The notes beneath the pieces were generated by a model. The model was not told the origin of the DNA. It ran no database searches and saw nothing but the letters and a program-made list of their open reading frames with translations. The position numbers were made by a program, and so were the translations under genes. DNA of 64,000 bases from Gluconacetobacter tumulisoli (GTDB lineage Bacteria > Pseudomonadota > Alphaproteobacteria > Acetobacterales > Acetobacteraceae), in contig NZ_JABEQM010000003.1 of the NCBI RefSeq assembly GCF_014174155.1, positions 1 to 64,000 of the forward strand, read 5' to 3'. Below, piece after piece: positions 26,095 through 35,472 of the stretch (position 1 is its first letter; every line of letters starts with the position of its first letter).

Positions 26095-27042
26095 ATGGGG
26101 AATACGATCATTCGCAGGCGTGAGGCGATGCTCTCGGCTTCGGCTGTGCTTGGCTCGTCGTTGCTGGGAATGGCGCCTGCATTCGCAACTGATGCGGACA
26201 CGGGGTCACGAGAGAAATTTTCGTTTCTCTTCATCACGGATACTCATTTGCAGCCCGAACTCGATGCGCAGAAGGGCTGCAGGATGTGCTTCCGCCAGGC
26301 GTCGGGTGAGGTCGCCGATTTTGTCCTTCAGGGCGGCGATCATGTATTTGATGCCATGAATGTCACGCATGAGCGGGCGGGCAAGCTGCTCGACCTGTAC
26401 GAGATGACCGAGCAGATGCTTGGCAAGAAGGTCTATCATACGGTCGGCAACCATGATTGCTTTGGCGTTTATGCCAGTAGCGGTTGTGCCACGGGGGATC
26501 CCGAGTTCGGCAAGAACTATTTCCGCAAGGCTTTTGGCGAGACATATTATGCCTTCGTGCATAAAGGGGTGCATTTCATCGTTCTCGACTCTGTCACCAT
26601 CACCCCGGACCGGGATTATGAGGGACGGATCAGCGCGGAGCAGGTCTCCTGGCTCAGGGCCTATCTCTCTGCCATCGTCCCCGGAACGCCACTCATCGTG
26701 GCGACGCATATTCCGATCGTGACGGCCTTTTACACCTATGCCGATGAAAGTCCCTCTCTCTTCAAGCATCAGGCGTTGAGCACGGTCAACACGCGCGAAA
26801 TCGTGCAGCTCCTCGTCTCACATAACGTGCTGGCGGTTCTCCAGGGTCATACGCATGTTCTGGAGCGGGTGGAGCATGGGGGCATTCCCTTTATTACCGG
26901 GGGCGCCGTGAGCGGCAATTGGTGGCACGGCACGCATCTGGGAACGCCCGAGGGATATATGGTCGTTCACGTGGACGGCAACACCGTTTCGACCGAATAC
27001 AGGACCTACGGCTTTCGCAGCGTAGATCCGAAGAATACGTGA
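26095..27042 (+). CDS. Exported calcineurin-like metallophosphoesterase
   Basis: Protein of 315 aa. All metal-binding motifs of the family are present: ITDTHL, GGDHV, GNHDC, THIPI and GHTHVLERV. The N-terminus (RRREAMLSASAVLGSSLLG) looks like a twin-arginine signal, with export to the periplasm. GGAAGGA lies seven bases before this ATG; an upstream ATG at 26074 has none. It lies 38 bases after the TonB receptor, so it is probably in the same transcript and cleaves the imported phosphoester. Confidence 0.88.
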   Translation: MGNTIIRRREAMLSASAVLGSSLLGMAPAFATDADTGSREKFSFLFITDTHLQPELDAQKGCRMCFRQASGEVADFVLQGGDHVFDAMNVTHERAGKLLDLYEMTEQMLGKKVYHTVGNHDCFGVYASSGCATGDPEFGKNYFRKAFGETYYAFVHKGVHFIVLDSVTITPDRDYEGRISAEQVSWLRAYLSAIVPGTPLIVATHIPIVTAFYTYADESPSLFKHQALSTVNTREIVQLLVSHNVLAVLQGHTHVLERVEHGGIPFITGGAVSGNWWHGTHLGTPEGYMVVHVDGNTVSTEYRTYGFRSVDPKNT

Positions 27043-27471
27043 CATTTCGCCGCTTTCCGGTCGTTCGTGGTCGAATGCGACAATCGAGCCGATTGCGACC
27101 GGATCTGTGACGCGTTGAGGGAAGGTGGGTTCGATATGTTCGAACGGGATACCGTCGGGCGGGTGGCAGTCCGGACGAACCAGCCTGCTGCCATCCGATC
27201 GCGGGCGAGGTGTCTCGCCTGCGATCGACAGCCAGCTTCCTTTCGAGGCTGCACAGCATATCTGAATATTGATAGGTGAGTCATTTGGAAAAGCTGAGTT
27301 ATAGAATGGAATATAATAGAATTTGTTCTGAATGTCGTAATGTTTTTCAGAAGTTATTTGGGTCTTCTGGATTCGAGAGTCATTAAGATTTTATGAAATC
27401 TATGTTTGTGGGATAAAAAATTCCAAATCTTTCGGCTATGAGCAGGCTGAAACAAAACCGGTGTGTTTCCC
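27043..27471. other. Intergenic region with AT-rich promoter stretch
   Basis: No gene recognised. The part from about 27285 to 27440 is far more AT-rich than its surroundings (TTATAGAATGGAATATAATAG and nearby), which fits the promoter of the phosphate transporter gene. I looked for a PhoB box (repeats of CTGTCAT) and found no convincing one; GAGTCATTAAG at 27379 is only a weak half match. Confidence 0.5.
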
Positions 27472-28830
27472 ATGCTGCATTTTGCCCCCTTTTCAGCGTT
27501 GTCCATTCTCGCTCTTGTCATCTGCTTTCTGCTGGTCTGCGTCTTTGAGTTCGTGAACGGATTTCATGATACGGCCAATGCGGTGGCGACCGTGATCTAC
27601 ACCAACTCGCTCAAGCCCAGGACCGCGGTCATCTGGTCGGGTCTGATGAATTTCGTTGGCGTCATTCTGGGTGGCATCAGCGTGGCTTATGGCCTGGTGG
27701 AGCTGTTGCCGGCGGATGTGCTGTCGCCGCCCAATGGCGATCCGGCGGTCCCGATGCTGATGGCGCTGTTCGGCACGGCACTGGCGTGGAACCTGTTCAC
27801 GTGGTGGTTCGGTATCCCGAATTCCAGTTCCCATTGCGTCATCGGGGCCCTGATCGGGGTGGCGATCGGCGATGCACTGCTGCACACGCGCGATCTGGGC
27901 AACAGCGTCGACTGGTCGCAGATCTGGAAGGTGCTGCGCGCGCTGGCGATTTCACCCATCCTCGGACTGGTCGGTGCCGGGGGGCTCTATTTCATCCTGA
28001 AGCATCTGGTGAAGGATCCCGACCTGTACAGCCCGCCCAAGGGCGAGAAGCCGCCGCACGGCTGGGTGCGCGGTCTGCTGATCCTGACCTGCACCGGCGT
28101 CAGTTTCTCGCACGGCAGCAATGACGGCCAGAAAAGCATCGGCCTGATCATGCTGACGATCATCGGCATCCTGCCGGCGACTTTCGCACTCAATCCGGGC
28201 GCCGCGCCGGACGTGTCGCATGTGGCCGAACGCGCGGCGATCGTGGCCCCCCTGCTCGACACATACGACCATGACGGATTGCGGGGCGAGGCTCTGGCCG
28301 CCGCTGGCCGCCTGCAGCAGACGAAGCCGGATGCGGTGGTGCCGTCGCAACTGCGTGCCGATATCTACGAGGTGGTGGCCGGCCTGAAGGCCGTTGCCGC
28401 CAATCCGGCGGCCTCGGCCGAGGACAGGAAGACGGCGAAAGCCATCGGCAACCAGTTCCGCCCCACGGTGGAGTACGCGCCCTGGTGGGTCCGTCTGCTC
28501 AGCGCGCTGTGTCTGGGGATCGGCACGATGGTGGGCTACAAGCGTATCGTCCATACGCTGGGGGAAAAGATCGGCAATACCCATCTGACCCCGGCCCAGG
28601 GGGCTTCGGCCGAACTGGTGGGCGCGGGGCTGATCGCTACCGCCGGCTATACGGGGCTGCCGGTCAGCACTACCCACATCATCACCGCCGGCATTGCCGG
28701 GACGATGCTGGGCTCGGGCTCGGGCATCAATCGCGGCATGCTGGCCAAGATCGCCCTGGCCTGGATCTTCACCCTGCCGGTGACGATCGCCATCGCGGCC
28801 GGCCTGTTCTACGTGATGAACATGGGATGA
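27472..28830 (+). CDS. pit: PiT family inorganic phosphate transporter
   Basis: Protein of 452 aa with about ten membrane helices. The two PiT signature repeats are present: EFVNGFHDTANAVATVIYT near residue 27 and GVSFSHGSNDGQKSIGLI near residue 210. A cytoplasmic loop of about 120 residues separates the halves. PiT carriers move metal-phosphate into the cell by proton symport. The ATG at 27472 is used; a GTG three codons earlier is possible. No PhoU-like regulator lies beside it. Its position after the phosphoesterase gene fits uptake of the phosphate that enzyme releases. Confidence 0.92.
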   Translation: MLHFAPFSALSILALVICFLLVCVFEFVNGFHDTANAVATVIYTNSLKPRTAVIWSGLMNFVGVILGGISVAYGLVELLPADVLSPPNGDPAVPMLMALFGTALAWNLFTWWFGIPNSSSHCVIGALIGVAIGDALLHTRDLGNSVDWSQIWKVLRALAISPILGLVGAGGLYFILKHLVKDPDLYSPPKGEKPPHGWVRGLLILTCTGVSFSHGSNDGQKSIGLIMLTIIGILPATFALNPGAAPDVSHVAERAAIVAPLLDTYDHDGLRGEALAAAGRLQQTKPDAVVPSQLRADIYEVVAGLKAVAANPAASAEDRKTAKAIGNQFRPTVEYAPWWVRLLSALCLGIGTMVGYKRIVHTLGEKIGNTHLTPAQGASAELVGAGLIATAGYTGLPVSTTHIITAGIAGTMLGSGSGINRGMLAKIALAWIFTLPVTIAIAAGLFYVMNMG

Positions 28831-28841
28831 CCGCCCGGACG

Positions 28842-28867
28842 GGTTCGGCCTGATTAAAGGCCGAACC
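28842..28867 (+). terminator. Hairpin downstream of the phosphate transporter
   Basis: A perfect 10-bp stem, GGTTCGGCCT/AGGCCGAACC with loop GATTAA, begins 11 bases after the transporter stop. No T run follows, so it may act with Rho or as a stabilising 3' end. Confidence 0.5.
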
Positions 28868-29042
28868 TGCCGACAACGGCATCATGCACGGTCCGTCTCC
28901 CGCCGGCTTCACCCTCTCGGGCGCGGCGTGATCCGGGCCGACGGGCCGGCCGAGAAGACAGCGCAGGCCACCTGTCTTCAGGTGCGCGTCAAACGAGACC
29001 TGGCGCGGCCCAGGCGGCCTATTCCGGCCGGCCTCCTGTCCC

Positions 29043-29058
29043 GGCATCGGAGGATGCC
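29043..29058 (-). terminator. Small hairpin after the encapsulin gene
   Basis: GGCATC/GATGCC, 6-bp stem with loop of four, seven bases past the encapsulin stop on the minus strand. There is no T run, so this is a weak candidate only. Confidence 0.3.
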
Positions 29059-29064
29059 TCTGTT

Positions 29065-29874
29065 TTACTCCCCTGACGCATGCAGGATCGCGACGGAGGC
29101 TTCCCCTGTCAGCACGCGGAAGGTGAAGCTCTCCTGAAGGTACAATTCCACGGTGGAGGAGGAGTGGCTGCTGTAGCCGATCGAGAAATCTTGACCGATA
29201 TCCAGTTCGAAATCGCCGCCACGGGTCGACAGAACGTAAGCGCCTTCAATGGCTGGCGCGCAGATGATCCTGCCGTCGATGAGGCGCTCGATGTGCCGCA
29301 GGACCGGATAGCCATCTTCGTTTCCGCCACTGACGGCGGCATAGGCGCTGGCGCCGAAGATAACGGCATAGGGGCCATTCACGCCGGCGAGACGCAGTTC
29401 ATTGAGCGCGTCGGCGATGACGGAGGGATAGTCTTTCGCGGAGGCCGGAAGAGAAAATGTCCGGTTGGATGTTCCTTCGCGGATGCCCTGGATGCCGGCG
29501 GCGGCGTATCCGTCGAATACGGCGCGATCCTCGGCGTAGGCAATTTTCTTCGCGGCGTCCTTCACCGGCTGCCAGTCCGAATCCAGAGCCCCGCGCTCGA
29601 CGTCGTCGATGGCCTCCCGGCTGAGAGAAAAGGGGACGCGTAGTTCCACCAGCGGCAGGACCTCGCGCCGAAGGGCCCGGACCCCGTCCGCGGGGCTATC
29701 GATCCGCGCGGTGTGACCCGTGGCAATGGCGGAGAAGCCGACGCCTTTTGCCTCCGGCACGTCCACGACGCGGCGGCCGGCAAGATAGCGTTTGAGGGTA
29801 CGGGACGCCTCTTCTTCGATGTCCGCCCAGGCGGCGTCCGAGATGGGGGCAAGTTCCCGATGCAGATTATTCAT
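29065..29874 (-). CDS. Encapsulin shell protein
   Basis: Protein of 269 aa with the HK97-like fold of family 1 encapsulins (linocin M18 type). The N-terminal MNNLHRELAPISDAAWADIE and the core patterns LAGRRVVDVPEAKGVGFSA, LVELRVPFSLSREAIDDVER and EDRAVFDGYAAAGI are typical. Shells of 60 or 180 copies enclose enzymes that carry a C-terminal targeting peptide. The gene follows the DyP peroxidase by one base on the same strand, and that enzyme ends in such a peptide, so the pair forms one compartment. Confidence 0.95.
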   Translation of the reverse strand: MNNLHRELAPISDAAWADIEEEASRTLKRYLAGRRVVDVPEAKGVGFSAIATGHTARIDSPADGVRALRREVLPLVELRVPFSLSREAIDDVERGALDSDWQPVKDAAKKIAYAEDRAVFDGYAAAGIQGIREGTSNRTFSLPASAKDYPSVIADALNELRLAGVNGPYAVIFGASAYAAVSGGNEDGYPVLRHIERLIDGRIICAPAIEGAYVLSTRGGDFELDIGQDFSIGYSSHSSSTVELYLQESFTFRVLTGEASVAILHASGE

Positions 29875-29875
29875 A

Positions 29876-30913
29876 TCAGACTTCTTCCTTCAATGACCCG
29901 ATACCGAGTGAGCCGTTCGCCGTGGGGGCCGGGGTGGCGTCCTGCGCCTCGTCCTGGCCCTCCATGGCTGCCGCGGAGCCGACGTTCGTGGGTGCCGCGT
30001 CCAGGAAATCGGCGGTCGGGATGAAAAACAGCGATCCCGTCACGGCGCGGCTGACGTCGAGGAGGCGGTCGTAATTGCCGGGCGGGTTGCCGATGAACAT
30101 GTTGTCCAGCATCCGTTCGATGCGGGCGGGCGATTTTGCGTAGCCTATGAAATACGTGCCGAATTCGCCCTTGCCGATCTCGCCGAAGGGCATGTTGTCA
30201 CGGACGATCTGAAGCTGCTGCCCGTTCTCCTCGATGTTCGTGAGGACATTATGGGCGTAGCTGGGCTTGGCGGCATCGGCCAGTTCGATGTCCGACAGCT
30301 TCTTCCGCCCGATGATCCGCTCCTGCTGCTCGACCGGGATGGCATTCCATTTTTTCAGGTCGTGCAGGTATTTCTGCGTGATGACATAGCTGCCGCCGGC
30401 GAAGGCAGGATCTTCGTCCCCTATGATCGTGGCGGCGGCAGCGTCCTGGGTCGCCGGATTTTCCGTGCCGTCAACGAAACCCAGCAGGTCGCGCTCGTCG
30501 AAATATTTGAAGCCGTGCACCTCGTCGGCCACGCCTGCGACGCCTTCCAGGCGGGAGACGATATGGGCCGCGAGCTCGAAGCAGAGGTCCATGCGGGCCG
30601 CACGGATATGAAAAAGCAGATCGCCGGGCGTGGACGGGGCGTGATGGACGCCCTCTATGGCGCGGAAGGGATGAAGGTCCTTTGGCTTGGGGCCGCCGAA
30701 TAGACCCTCCCAGGCGTCCGAGCCAATGCCCATGACGCAGGACAGCCGGCCGTCGGGGATGCGGAACCCGACACCGCGAACGAGCGAGGAAAGATCGCCG
30801 CACAGGTCACGCACCGTGGCGCCGTGTCCAGGGCCGGGATGCAGGGTAAGTGTCAGGAAAATCGCGGCGCTTGTCAGTCTGGTATCGACGGGTTGTGGTG
30901 TAGCTGGAGGCAC
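29876..30913 (-). CDS. DyP-type haem peroxidase, encapsulin cargo
   Basis: Protein of 345 aa, GTG start with GGGAG six bases upstream. DyP motifs are complete: GFVDGTENP with distal D148, the proximal haem ligand H221 (YAHNVLT) and R238 (VRDNMPFG). An Ala/Pro-rich linker (about 305-332) leads to the cargo-loading peptide NGSLGIGSLKEEV (333-345), matching the known encapsulin targeting pattern GSLGIGSLK. It belongs to the B-type DyP group like RHA1 DypB. Stop and encapsulin start are one base apart, which ties production of cargo and shell. Confidence 0.95.
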   Translation of the reverse strand: MPPATPQPVDTRLTSAAIFLTLTLHPGPGHGATVRDLCGDLSSLVRGVGFRIPDGRLSCVMGIGSDAWEGLFGGPKPKDLHPFRAIEGVHHAPSTPGDLLFHIRAARMDLCFELAAHIVSRLEGVAGVADEVHGFKYFDERDLLGFVDGTENPATQDAAAATIIGDEDPAFAGGSYVITQKYLHDLKKWNAIPVEQQERIIGRKKLSDIELADAAKPSYAHNVLTNIEENGQQLQIVRDNMPFGEIGKGEFGTYFIGYAKSPARIERMLDNMFIGNPPGNYDRLLDVSRAVTGSLFFIPTADFLDAAPTNVGSAAAMEGQDEAQDATPAPTANGSLGIGSLKEEV

Positions 30914-31087
30914 GCCTTACTCCCTGCACGGCGCCATGAAAAAACACGTGACAAACCCGGCGCGGCATAGGTTTGCGATCAGATCGGGATTCTAGACATG
31001 TCGACCTGAAATCGAAAGGGCCCCAATAATCGAGGCTCCGTCGTTCCCTGGCATGACGGCTGTCCCGTCCGTTTAGACAGTCGGCGG

Positions 31088-32656
31088 TCATGGCGTTTCG
31101 GCGGCGGATGCATCCCCCAATGCGCCCGCCGCGAAAGCGAGGCTGGAGGCGGCAATCAGGGCCGCGTAATAGGCATCCGATCGTTGCAGCTGTGCGTCGA
31201 TCAGTCCGCTTTGTGCCAGCGTGGCCTGGGTGACGGAGCCCATGCCGTTGTGGAAGGCGGACAATGCGGCATCGAAGCTGGTTTGCGCCGCCGTTTGCAG
31301 CCGGCCGGACGCGGCATAGGCGCTCAGGCTCGTATGCACGCCGTTCTCGGCGACGACCATCTGCTTCACGGCCTCGTCCACGGTCTGGTGCAGGGTTGCC
31401 TCGGCACTATCGGACTGGTTCCTGGCCTGCCTGAGCGTGGCGGCCCGCATGCCGCCATCGAAGATCGGCACGCTGATGCCGCCCAGGACCACGCTGCTGA
31501 AATTATTCGACGAGAGGTTGAGTGTCGGCGAGGCATCCGCGCCGACGCCGGGCACGGAGGATAGGGCCAGGTGTCCCGTCGCGTACGCCACGTTGCCGGC
31601 GACGAAAACCTTGGGCAGGAACTCCGCCCGCGCCGCCGCGACCGCGCTGCGCGACGCGCGGGTGGCGGCGTAGGCGGCCAGCACGTCCGGGCGGCGCGCG
31701 ACGGCGCGCTGGACCATGTCGTCGGTCAGACGCGCGTCGGCAAGGCTGAGTGGCCGGTCCGAAATATCCTGCATCCGCACATGCGTATCGGGTGGGATGC
31801 CGATCGCCGTCATGAGGTCGAGATAGGTGTTCTCCGCGCCGCCCTCGGCCTGGACCAGCCGCAGTTCGGCCTGCGCGGTCGCCTGCCGCGCCTGGGTTGC
31901 GTCCACGACGGTGCCCTCGCCGTGGCGCAATCGCATGTCCGTGGCATCCTGGACCTTGCGCGCATCGTCCAGCGCCTGCTGGAGGAGAGTGACACGTGCG
32001 GTCGCCGCGGCATGGGTATAGAAGGCGAGCGTGACGGAATAGATCAGTTTCTGATGCGCGCCGGTAAAGAGAATATTGGTCGCAAGCTGACTTTCCCGGG
32101 CGGAATCGATGAGTGCCTCGCGCTTGCCGAAATCGAACAGCAGCCATTCCACACCCAGTGTCTGCACCTCGCCGGTGCCCGAGGTTCGGTTGCCGGCGCC
32201 GTTGAAGTCCAGATTGCCGATGGCTGCATTGAGGCCATTGCTGCTCCGGTAATTGTAGCCGCCCACGACGGTGGCCGTCAGGTGCGGCAGGTACGTGCTG
32301 CGCGCGATGCCGACGGCCAGCGCGGCGTCGCGCGCCATATTCCAGGCCCGGCGCGTGAGCGGATTGCTGGATTGCGCCACGTCGATCAGTTCGGCCAGTG
32401 AATAGACATGCGCGGTCGCCAGCTCCGGTGGAGGCGGCCGCACATGAATGTGCCTGTTCGATGGAAGGGTGTAGCCCGGCGGCAATGCGAGCCCGCGCGC
32501 ACAGCATGCGCCGGGAACGATCTCGCCGGATGCCGAGACATTCGGGTGCCAGGGTACATCAGGCCGATCGGGTGCCGAATGCAGAGATTGCGTCGCGCAC
32601 CCCGCGAGGCCGAGCATCGCGATCCCCACAGCCGCGAGGGGGCCGGAACGGATCAT
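31088..32656 (-). CDS. TolC/NodT-like outer-membrane efflux lipoprotein
   Basis: Protein of 522 aa with a lipobox (LAGC, Cys20) and two outer-membrane efflux repeats rich in coiled coil, each with the family pattern (SLAELIDVAQSSNPLTRRAW; RPDVLAAYAATRASRSAVAA). It forms the outer-membrane channel of a tripartite pump. Its start overlaps the stop of the FUSC gene by four bases. A Pro-rich, Cys-containing segment (residues 35-80) is longer than in most NodT proteins. Confidence 0.88.
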   Translation of the reverse strand: MIRSGPLAAVGIAMLGLAGCATQSLHSAPDRPDVPWHPNVSASGEIVPGACCARGLALPPGYTLPSNRHIHVRPPPPELATAHVYSLAELIDVAQSSNPLTRRAWNMARDAALAVGIARSTYLPHLTATVVGGYNYRSSNGLNAAIGNLDFNGAGNRTSGTGEVQTLGVEWLLFDFGKREALIDSARESQLATNILFTGAHQKLIYSVTLAFYTHAAATARVTLLQQALDDARKVQDATDMRLRHGEGTVVDATQARQATAQAELRLVQAEGGAENTYLDLMTAIGIPPDTHVRMQDISDRPLSLADARLTDDMVQRAVARRPDVLAAYAATRASRSAVAAARAEFLPKVFVAGNVAYATGHLALSSVPGVGADASPTLNLSSNNFSSVVLGGISVPIFDGGMRAATLRQARNQSDSAEATLHQTVDEAVKQMVVAENGVHTSLSAYAASGRLQTAAQTSFDAALSAFHNGMGSVTQATLAQSGLIDAQLQRSDAYYAALIAASSLAFAAGALGDASAAETP

Positions 32657-34440
32657 GAGACGAGCCTTTCCAGTCGGCCGAGACGGGCCCGTGCCTCGGC
32701 GCCGGGTTCGGGACGCAGCAGATCCTCCGCAAGCGCCGACGCGTCGCGCAGGACGGTGCCGTATTGAGACATTTTTTCCGCCTCGGCGCGCATGTGGACG
32801 GGTTCGGTGGCCGCGAATTCAAGCATGCGCGCGCTGGCCGAGATCGCATTGAATGTCTCGGCCGTACGAGCCAGGCGTACCTGCGGCGTGAGGCTTTCGC
32901 ACTGCGCCGCTAGCGCCCTGACGACCCGGCGCAAGGCATCCGCGACCTTGTCATGGGCGCTGGTGGGCCAGAAGCTGGTGAACATCGCATAGGTGACGAG
33001 ATTGCCGAGCATGATACCGACCACGCGGTCGCGCGCGACGGTCATGTCGGTGGTCGGGCCGTAATCCTTGAGATCCGTCAGGAAGAAGGCCAGCCCGATC
33101 TGAAGCCCGGCATAGGCGATGCGTTCGTCGCCGGTCTTGATCCATGCGGCGATCAGCGCGCCCGTGAAGATCAGCACCAGGAATGCTGCGATATCGTTCA
33201 GGTGCGGCATCAGCACGATGATGGAACCGATACCCAGTGCGGCCCCCATCAGCGCGCCGCTGATCCGCAGCGTCAGTTTGGAAATCATCTCGCCCATTGT
33301 CGGCTGGGCCACGATGAAACAGGTGATGATGCAGGTATGGATGCCGGGCCAGTCGAGGATCTTGAAGATGAAATAACTGGTCATCACCGCGGCCGTGCCT
33401 TTCACGGCGAAGCGGACATGGTCGGGGTTCGTGAAGGCGTCGGGAAAAAAGAAGCCACCCCGCTTCTTCCCTCCGGAGGATTGTTCCTGGGATGTCGGGG
33501 TCGTGAAAATTGCGATCAGGGCGGCCATTTCGGCAAGGGCCGGTTCATTGGATGGCACGGCGGGGGGGACGATATCGGCGGGGTAGTCGCCCGCCTCGAA
33601 TATCGCCGCCATGCGCTCCAACGTCTCGATCAGGGGCGCCGGCCCCGGCTGCCCGCCTTCTCGCACCGCTGCGTCGGCCAGGGCCAGGACGCCGATGCTG
33701 GAATAGGCCGCCTGCTTGAGGCAGGCGAGGTCGCGTGAAGTCCAGATCCGTTCCAGCATCGCCATCTTCACGTTCGCCATCATGCCCGCGCCGCCCTGAT
33801 GCAGCATGTCGCGGGCGCGTTCGCGCGTCGCGTCGTCGGGATGGCGCAACAACGCCACGGCCATGCGCAGGCGGCCCGCAATGGCCTGACCCAGCACGGT
33901 CTTGGGCGACGGGCAGATGAGCAGCCCGAGCCCGATCATGACCAGGCCCGGGATGGCGAGGAACAGATCGGTGTAAAGCAGGGCGCGGGTGGCGATCTCG
34001 CCCACCGGAACCTCATCGACGGCGATCAGCCCATAGACGGTGATCAGGCCCAGCATGTAGGCAACGGGCTTGAGCTTGCTGGCCGACCCGAGGAAGAAGA
34101 AACAGAAAGACAATACCGCCACGCTGACGACGATGGCCATCGGATGATCGAGCGTCAGGCGGATCAGCCCGTAAAGCACGACAAGAATGACAAGGATCAG
34201 GACATTCACGGCAATGCCCGCGATGACATTGGTCACGCGGTCCTTCTGCCAGAGCGCCATCGTGACCAGGGCCGGCACGGCGATGTCGGGAACCTGCCAG
34301 ATCTCTCCCGCCAGGACGGTTGCGGTGCATGCCGCCGCCATGCACAGCGCATAGCGCAGACGTCCCGGCGCCGGGTCGCATGCCAGCCGCCATATGCGTG
34401 CCAGCGCGGGACGTTGGGGGCTAGCGGCAGGCCGCGCCAT
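32653..34440 (-). CDS. FUSC family inner-membrane transporter (AaeB-like)
   Basis: Protein of 595 aa with two blocks of about five or six helices: residues 25-190 and 345-500, separated by a soluble domain. This is the layout of fusaric acid resistance/AaeB proteins, which export aromatic acids with an HlyD-type partner. The pattern IHTCIITCFIVAQPTMGEMISK in the second block is family-typical. It overlaps the adaptor gene by 20 bases and the TolC gene by four. Confidence 0.88.
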   Translation of the reverse strand: MARPAASPQRPALARIWRLACDPAPGRLRYALCMAAACTATVLAGEIWQVPDIAVPALVTMALWQKDRVTNVIAGIAVNVLILVILVVLYGLIRLTLDHPMAIVVSVAVLSFCFFFLGSASKLKPVAYMLGLITVYGLIAVDEVPVGEIATRALLYTDLFLAIPGLVMIGLGLLICPSPKTVLGQAIAGRLRMAVALLRHPDDATRERARDMLHQGGAGMMANVKMAMLERIWTSRDLACLKQAAYSSIGVLALADAAVREGGQPGPAPLIETLERMAAIFEAGDYPADIVPPAVPSNEPALAEMAALIAIFTTPTSQEQSSGGKKRGGFFFPDAFTNPDHVRFAVKGTAAVMTSYFIFKILDWPGIHTCIITCFIVAQPTMGEMISKLTLRISGALMGAALGIGSIIVLMPHLNDIAAFLVLIFTGALIAAWIKTGDERIAYAGLQIGLAFFLTDLKDYGPTTDMTVARDRVVGIMLGNLVTYAMFTSFWPTSAHDKVADALRRVVRALAAQCESLTPQVRLARTAETFNAISASARMLEFAATEPVHMRAEAEKMSQYGTVLRDASALAEDLLRPEPGAEARARLGRLERLVS

Positions 34441-35455
34441 GCCGGATCTCGACAGTGGCGGTGGCGCCGAGGCGCAGCAGGGCCGGATCAGCCTGATCGA
34501 GCCTTACCCGCACCGGAAAACGCTGCGCCACATGTACCCAGTCCATTTCGCGCGGCACGAGGGGAAGGGCGCGTGGAAGACCCGCGGAATCGGCGGACAG
34601 GACCCCCCAGCCGATGCTGTCCACATGACCGTGTATCGCCGCGTGCCGGTCGATCATCGAATAGACGGTTGCGCAGTCTCCTGGCCGGATGGGGCGGAGG
34701 TCGACCTCGCGGATATTGGCGTTCGCGAACCATGCATCATTGGCGACCAATGTGAACAGCACTTGCGAAGGGGCGAGAATTTCACCCGGCTTGACGTACA
34801 GGCTCGTGACGTAGCCATCCGTTGGAGCGACCACGACCGTCTGCCGCAATTCGTAGCGGGCATGATCGAGCGCCGCCGAGGCCGCATCCTGTGTGGCCAA
34901 TGCGCTTTTCAGGTCACCAATGGCGGTCTGCGCCGCGACTTCCTGCTGCTGCGCCTGTTCCAGCGATATCTCTGCATCGTGCAGGGCGACGCGGGCCTGG
35001 TCATATTGCTGCAACGGGATATAGGCGTGTCCGGCGAGGGGCGAGAGGCGTTCGACCGTGCGGGCGGCGAGATCTCGGTTGGTTCGCGCGCGTACGGTCT
35101 GGGCTTGCGCCACGGCTGCGGAAGCCGTCTTGACCGCGACCAGCCGCCGCTGGTTTTCGACTTCCGCCTGGGCCAGTGCCAGATTGGCCTGCGCTTGCCG
35201 GACGGTCAGGTCGTACGGCTCGGGATCGAGCCGGTAGAGCACCTCGCCCCTGCGGACCTCCTGGTTGACCCGAACGCGCAGATCGACCAGCCGCCCGCCG
35301 ACGGTCGAGGCCATGTGCACGATTTCGGCGTCGATCGATCCGCTGTCGGAGGAGGGATGGGCGCTGTCCTCATTCGCGACATGGATGCCGAGGACGGTGG
35401 CGGCCACGATGCAGACCGCGGCGATGAGGAGGCCGACAGGCGTCTTGCCGGACAT
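34421..35455 (-). CDS. HlyD-type periplasmic adaptor (AaeA-like)
   Basis: Protein of 344 aa. One membrane anchor (about residues 6-26) is followed by a biotinyl-lipoyl-like beta domain (MASTVGGRLVDLRVRVNQEV), a coiled-coil hairpin (about 85-200) and the second lipoyl half (APTDGYVTSLYVKPGEILAP). It links the FUSC transporter to TolC. AAGGATC six bases upstream picks the ATG at 35455 over one five codons earlier. Confidence 0.9.
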   Translation of the reverse strand: MSGKTPVGLLIAAVCIVAATVLGIHVANEDSAHPSSDSGSIDAEIVHMASTVGGRLVDLRVRVNQEVRRGEVLYRLDPEPYDLTVRQAQANLALAQAEVENQRRLVAVKTASAAVAQAQTVRARTNRDLAARTVERLSPLAGHAYIPLQQYDQARVALHDAEISLEQAQQQEVAAQTAIGDLKSALATQDAASAALDHARYELRQTVVVAPTDGYVTSLYVKPGEILAPSQVLFTLVANDAWFANANIREVDLRPIRPGDCATVYSMIDRHAAIHGHVDSIGWGVLSADSAGLPRALPLVPREMDWVHVAQRFPVRVRLDQADPALLRLGATATVEIRHGAACR

Positions 35456-35472
35456 TTTGATCCTTCGCATCG

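Noticed and set aside
27360-27440. Pho box upstream of the phosphate transporter
   Set aside because: No pair of CTGTCAT-like repeats at 11-base spacing; only one weak half match.
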